DNA of 64,000 bases from Tipula vernalis (Eukaryota; Arthropoda; Insecta; Diptera; Tipulidae). Each line of letters starts with the position of its first letter. Within the stretch, counting starts at the first letter, position 1. Shown one piece after another: positions 60,321 through 64,000 of this stretch. The notes beneath the pieces were generated by a model, which worked only from the letters and a program-made list of their open reading frames with translations, was not told where the DNA came from and did no database searches. The stretch is from NCBI GenBank assembly GCA_958295665.1, contig OY282560.1:188762561-188826560 (forward strand). Direction: 5' to 3'. The translations under genes were made by a program, and so were the position numbers.

Positions 60321-61553
60321 ATGTCAGGAAAAATTAAGGCTGGTCCTGTAGTCGATGTTCTGGGAGATGAAATGACCCGAATCATTTGGGACGATATTAA
60401 AAATAAATTAATTCTTCCGTTTCTCGATATTGAGCTACACGTTTTTGATTTAGGAATTGAACATCGTGACCAAACGGACGATCAAGTAACGATTGATTGT
60501 GCTGAGGCCATTAAGAAATACAATGTTGGAATTAAATGTGCCACAATTACACCGGACGAGAAACGTGTCGAAGAATTTAAATTAAAGCAAATGTGGAGAT
60601 CACCGAACGGTACCATACGTAACATTTTAGGTGGCACAGTATTTCGTGAAGCTATCATTTGTAAAAATATTCCACGTTTGGTGACCGGATGGGATAAACC
60701 TATCATAATTGGACGTCATGCGCACGGAGATCAATACAGAGCAACTGATTTACTGGTTCCATCTGCTGGACGCCTTGAAACCCGGTTCTATCCAAAAGAC
60801 GGAGGTGAACCTACCGTTTATGTAGTAAATGAATTCAAAGGTCCTGGAGTTGCCTTGAGCATGTACAATACTGATGAATCAATTATCGATTTTGCGCATT
60901 CATCATTCAAATACGCATTGGACCGAAAATACCCAATGTACTTGAGCACAAAAAATACAATCCTCAAGAAATACGATGGCCGTTTCAAAGATATATTTGA
61001 AGAAATTTACGAGAAGGAATACAAAAAAGCATATGAGGGTGCTGGTATTTGGTATGAACATCGTTTAATCGATGATATGGTTGCTTACGCCATGAAATCC
61101 GAAGGTGGTTTTGTTTGGGCATGTAAAAATTACGATGGAGATGTTCAATCGGATTCAGTTGCACAAGGTTATGGTTCATTAGGTTTAATGACATCCGTTT
61201 TAATATGTCCCGATGGTAAAACAGTCGAAGCTGAAGCAGCTCATGGTACCGTGACCCGACATTACCGTATGTATCAACAGGGCAAAGAAACGTCAACAAA
61301 TCCAATTGCCTCAATTTTTGCATGGACTCAGGGATTATTGCACCGTGCCAAGCTTGACAATAACACAGAGTTGAAAAACTTTGCCACAACCCTTGAAAAA
61401 GTTTGTGTGGATACGATTGAATCTGGATTTATGACAAAAGATTTGGCCATTTGCATCAAAGGCATGAACGGCGTGACAGCAGGAGATTACTTGGAAACAT
61501 TCAAATTTATGGATAAATTAGCGGAAAACTTAAAACAAGCTTTAGGCAAATAA
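60321..61553 (+). CDS. IDH1: NADP-dependent isocitrate dehydrogenase, 410 aa
   Basis: Catalyses oxidative decarboxylation of isocitrate to 2-oxoglutarate with reduction of NADP+. The frame is a single exon, and its numbering matches human IDH1 up to residue 140. Substrate arginines Arg100, Arg109 and Arg132 ([12 protein letters not shown]) and Tyr139 are present. The catalytic Lys is in LSTKNTILK (residue 211). Metal-binding aspartates lie at 251 (RLIDDMVAY), 274 and 278 ([19 protein letters not shown], the family signature). [16 protein letters not shown] and [12 protein letters not shown] are also conserved. Human IDH1 is 414 residues and ends in the peroxisomal signal AKL; this one ends QALGK, so no such signal is seen. 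A splice acceptor 6 bases upstream suggests alternative first exons. AATAAA follows at 61,672. The start MSGKIKAG fits the cytosolic form. Confidence 0.96.
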   Translation: MSGKIKAGPVVDVLGDEMTRIIWDDIKNKLILPFLDIELHVFDLGIEHRDQTDDQVTIDCAEAIKKYNVGIKCATITPDEKRVEEFKLKQMWRSPNGTIRNILGGTVFREAIICKNIPRLVTGWDKPIIIGRHAHGDQYRATDLLVPSAGRLETRFYPKDGGEPTVYVVNEFKGPGVALSMYNTDESIIDFAHSSFKYALDRKYPMYLSTKNTILKKYDGRFKDIFEEIYEKEYKKAYEGAGIWYEHRLIDDMVAYAMKSEGGFVWACKNYDGDVQSDSVAQGYGSLGLMTSVLICPDGKTVEAEAAHGTVTRHYRMYQQGKETSTNPIASIFAWTQGLLHRAKLDNNTELKNFATTLEKVCVDTIESGFMTKDLAICIKGMNGVTAGDYLETFKFMDKLAENLKQALGK

Positions 61554-62373
61554 CATGAATACAATAAATTTAATTCATAATTCATTTGATGGACCATAAA
61601 TTAGTTTTATAAGGAAATGGTGGTGTTTATATTGAGAATACCTTTTTGTAATACTGAACAACAATTTTACTAATAAAATAAAAAAAGTGTTAATTATACG
61701 TGTTTAATTTCTAAAAGATTAATAATTAAAATGAAACCAGGTGAGCACCAACATGAAGCATATTTAATTTAACTGCCCAGTAGACACAAAACGAAGTCAA
61801 GTAGGAATGCTACCCATTGTATGTCCAATAAATACAGTTTTGGTTTAAGCCTTAAATAGTGGAATGCCTTTACTAACAAAAAATGTTTGAAGTTCACAAA
61901 GTTAGAGAAAATGCAACTAAAGTGGGTAAACCCACTGAAAAACGAAAAGAAACCTCCGCATTTAGTTTTTTCGATGTAATTCCAAAGAATTGATTTATTT
62001 TCCTTAAATCTTTTGGAATTTGATTGAATGTGTAATTCCATACTATTTTAAATTTAAAAAAATTTCAAAAGATATTTAATTAGCTGAGAAAATAAAAATG
62101 TATCTTTTTTCGTCCGAAAAAATTATTTAGAACGGGAAAAATTTCATTTTCTCAGCCAATTAAATATTTTTTGAATTTTTTAAATTGAAAATAGTATAAT
62201 TTGGCACGATTGGTCAAAAATCAGATAAATTTAGATAAAATAAAGCTACAATTTTGAAATTAGGTTTATCCAAACAACTATAAATGGTGAGTTTCTTTTA
62301 GGTTTTCAGTGGTTTAGCGCTTTAGGATAAAAAACAACTTTTAATAAATATAAAATTTTTATTCTGTTTATGT
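61554..62373. other. intergenic region between IDH and the P450
   Basis: Holds the IDH 3' end, the inverted repeat at 62,041-62,196 and the P450 poly(A) signal (AATAAA on the minus strand at 62,363-62,358). No gene is supported. Confidence 0.6.
62041..62196. repeat. imperfect inverted repeat, arms about 54 bp
   Basis: Arms 62,041-62,095 and 62,143-62,196 share TACTATTTT, AATTTAAAAAA, ATATTTAATT and GCTGAGAAAAT in mirrored order with several mismatches. Likely a small foldback MITE in the convergent 3' region of IDH and the P450. Confidence 0.7.
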
Positions 62374-63942
62374 TCATCGGGATTCCACAAGTGCTATAAA
62401 CGGTTGAATACTAGGAGTAGCTCCGTCAACCGGCGTTGCGTCGGGAATGCTATGCTCAGCTGGTATAGAGAAACTGAATTTTTGCAGCAATGTTGTTAAA
62501 AATAAAAATAAATTTGTGCGTGCCATCAACTCGCCCATACATCGATGTCGTCCTACACCAAATGGCACAAAACAATCGGGAATATATACTCTATTATCTT
62601 TAAGAAATCTCTCGGGAACAAAATCTTTTGAATTACTTCCCCATTGTGCAGGATTTGTTGATGCATCATGAAACGAGCCTAATAACATTGTATTTTTTGG
62701 TATATTATATCCACATAATTTGGTGTCCCGTAATGCACGATGTGGTATTCCAAACGTGTTTAAAACGAAGAATCGGATCGATTCTAATACGACAGCTTCA
62801 CAATATGGCAAACTGAAAATATGAAATATTAACATTAAAATTTCTCTACAAAGAGCTCTAATAAATATAATAATTTACTTTGGTTTATCATCGAATAGTG
62901 GGGTACGATTTTTTCCAATTACACGATCTATCTCTGATTGGCATCGTTTTTGAATTGCCGGGTTCCGTATTATGTGCAACATACAGAAAGAGAATGTCTT
63001 AGTGGTAGTTTCCGAACCAGCCATAAACATATCCAAACAAATGGCCAAAAGCTGTTTCTCGGTGAAAAATGAAGCATTTTTGATTCCACGGGTTTTCATT
63101 TCTCGCAAATATGCGTCCATCAAATCAAGCGGTTGATTTTCCATTTTAAAGCTATTTTTATGGCTATGTAATTCGTGTTCGATGAATTTAAGCATCTTTT
63201 CGTGGACCACCATAAATTCGCTGTAACCCGACAGATTTGGCGCAATAAATCGCAAAAAAGGAAAATGACTAAATAGTGCTCCCATCATATCAATACTTTC
63301 AAAAAGTTGATGTAACAAATGCTGTAATTTTTTTAACTCTTTGTTATTGTAGTCATATCTTAGACCAGTCATCAGTCTCCAAAGAGTATTCAATACGTAA
63401 ACACTTCCAAAATTTTTCATTTGTAATAAAAATTTACCTTCAGATTGGTCCATCATTTCCTTTAGATCGATCACAATTTGCTGAGACTCGTTCTGTATCA
63501 TTTCGATCATACCTTTACGGGCGAATCCAAATTCCTTTAAATGACGCATTACAAATCGTCGTTGTTCTAGCCACAGCTCCTCATCAGTTAATAATATCCC
63601 ATATCGTTTACCCCATGTTCTTGTCTCGTAAAACAATCCCATCGGTCGGCCATCGAGATCTTTATTTAACATCATTTCTTTTAATGCCGACACCGACAAC
63701 GCCATAACGACTCGATCTTTTCCGATTTTAAATCCGATTACATCTTCAGATGCATATTGCTTGGATATATTTGTGACTGCTTCAATAAGCATCCCATTCT
63801 TTTTACGTTCTTTGATTACAGTTAATGCACTACCGATTATCGGTAACCATAATGGCCCTTTTGGGAAATTTCGCGGCTTAATGCAACTGATAAATGTTAT
63901 CAATAGTAGAGCTAATACATAAAATACTGCAGCATAAAACAT
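62374..63942 (-). CDS. cytochrome P450, CYP2 clan, 500 aa, two exons
   Basis: Exons 63,942-62,879 and 62,812-62,374 join across a 66-bp GT/AG intron to give 501 codons including the stop, a normal P450 length. The N-terminal hydrophobic anchor (FYAAVFYVLALLLITFI) and the proline-rich hinge after it (PRNFPKGPLWLPIIG) place it in the endoplasmic reticulum membrane. Landmarks are the C-helix WLEQR, I-helix AGSETTT (about 308-314), ExxR as ESIR (365-368), VPERF, and the heme loop PFGVGRHRCMGE with ligand Cys446. DGRPMGLFYETRTWGKRYG and FVMRHLKEFGFARKGM resemble insect CYP303/CYP304/CYP305-type enzymes of the CYP2 clan; I cannot settle the family without alignment. It would use NADPH-P450 reductase electrons; the substrate is unknown. 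Confidence 0.93.
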
Positions 63943-64000
63943 TATCGTTTATAATATTGATTTATCTAAAACAAAAAAAAATATATATATTATTGTGATA

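Noticed and set aside
60985..61389. 134-codon minus-strand frame opposite IDH
   Set aside because: Shadow of the IDH coding sequence, with no independent motif.

Overview
The window looks like nuclear DNA from an insect, probably a dipteran. The evidence is an AT-rich composition, introns of roughly 50-110 bp with GT/AG borders, and host genes that resemble animal TREX exonuclease, tektin-1, UTP20, NADP-isocitrate dehydrogenase and a CYP2-clan cytochrome P450. All assignments come from reading the sequence; no database search was run.

Left part (1-29,919) is almost entirely mobile DNA. It opens with a broken mariner transposase (1-720), a decayed DDE transposase of the DDE_Tnp_4/Harbinger-like type (about 2,095-3,430) and a Ty3/gypsy fragment in permuted order: pol, LTR, primer-binding site, gag start (5,565-8,244). 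From 8,764 to 29,919 transposons are stacked or nested without a gap. A small TA-flanked element (8,766-20,952) was hit by a cluster of about 420-bp MITEs and by a BEL/Pao LTR retrotransposon (11,063-20,868; 5-bp duplication GTAGT). The BEL copy itself carries two DNA-transposon insertions, each with a further MITE inside. Then follow a TAA-flanked MITE, a 7-kb tnp2-type (EnSpm/CACTA-like) transposon with a transposase and an intact six-exon companion gene, and a TTA-flanked 1.5-kb element.

Middle part (30,134-41,955) holds the host genes. A TREX-type 3'-5' exonuclease (2 exons) and tektin-1 (3 exons) are on the plus strand, and a six-exon UTP20/DRIM homologue of about 2,631 residues is on the minus strand. 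Tektin-1 and UTP20 are tail to tail, 84 bp apart. They act in unrelated processes: DNA 3'-end degradation, axoneme structure and small-subunit ribosome assembly.

Right part (42,000-60,300) is mainly intergenic or intronic DNA. It contains Tc1, mariner and LINE remnants, a perfect 58-bp inverted repeat, a tRNA-like SINE trace, a transposon-like ORF split by a LINE with an 11-bp target duplication, and palindromic Harbinger-type MITEs. Two metabolic genes close the window. One is NADP-dependent isocitrate dehydrogenase (60,321-61,553), whose coding part lies on one exon behind a splice acceptor, so an unseen 5' exon is likely. The other is a two-exon cytochrome P450 on the minus strand (62,374-63,942), with start and stop both inside the window.
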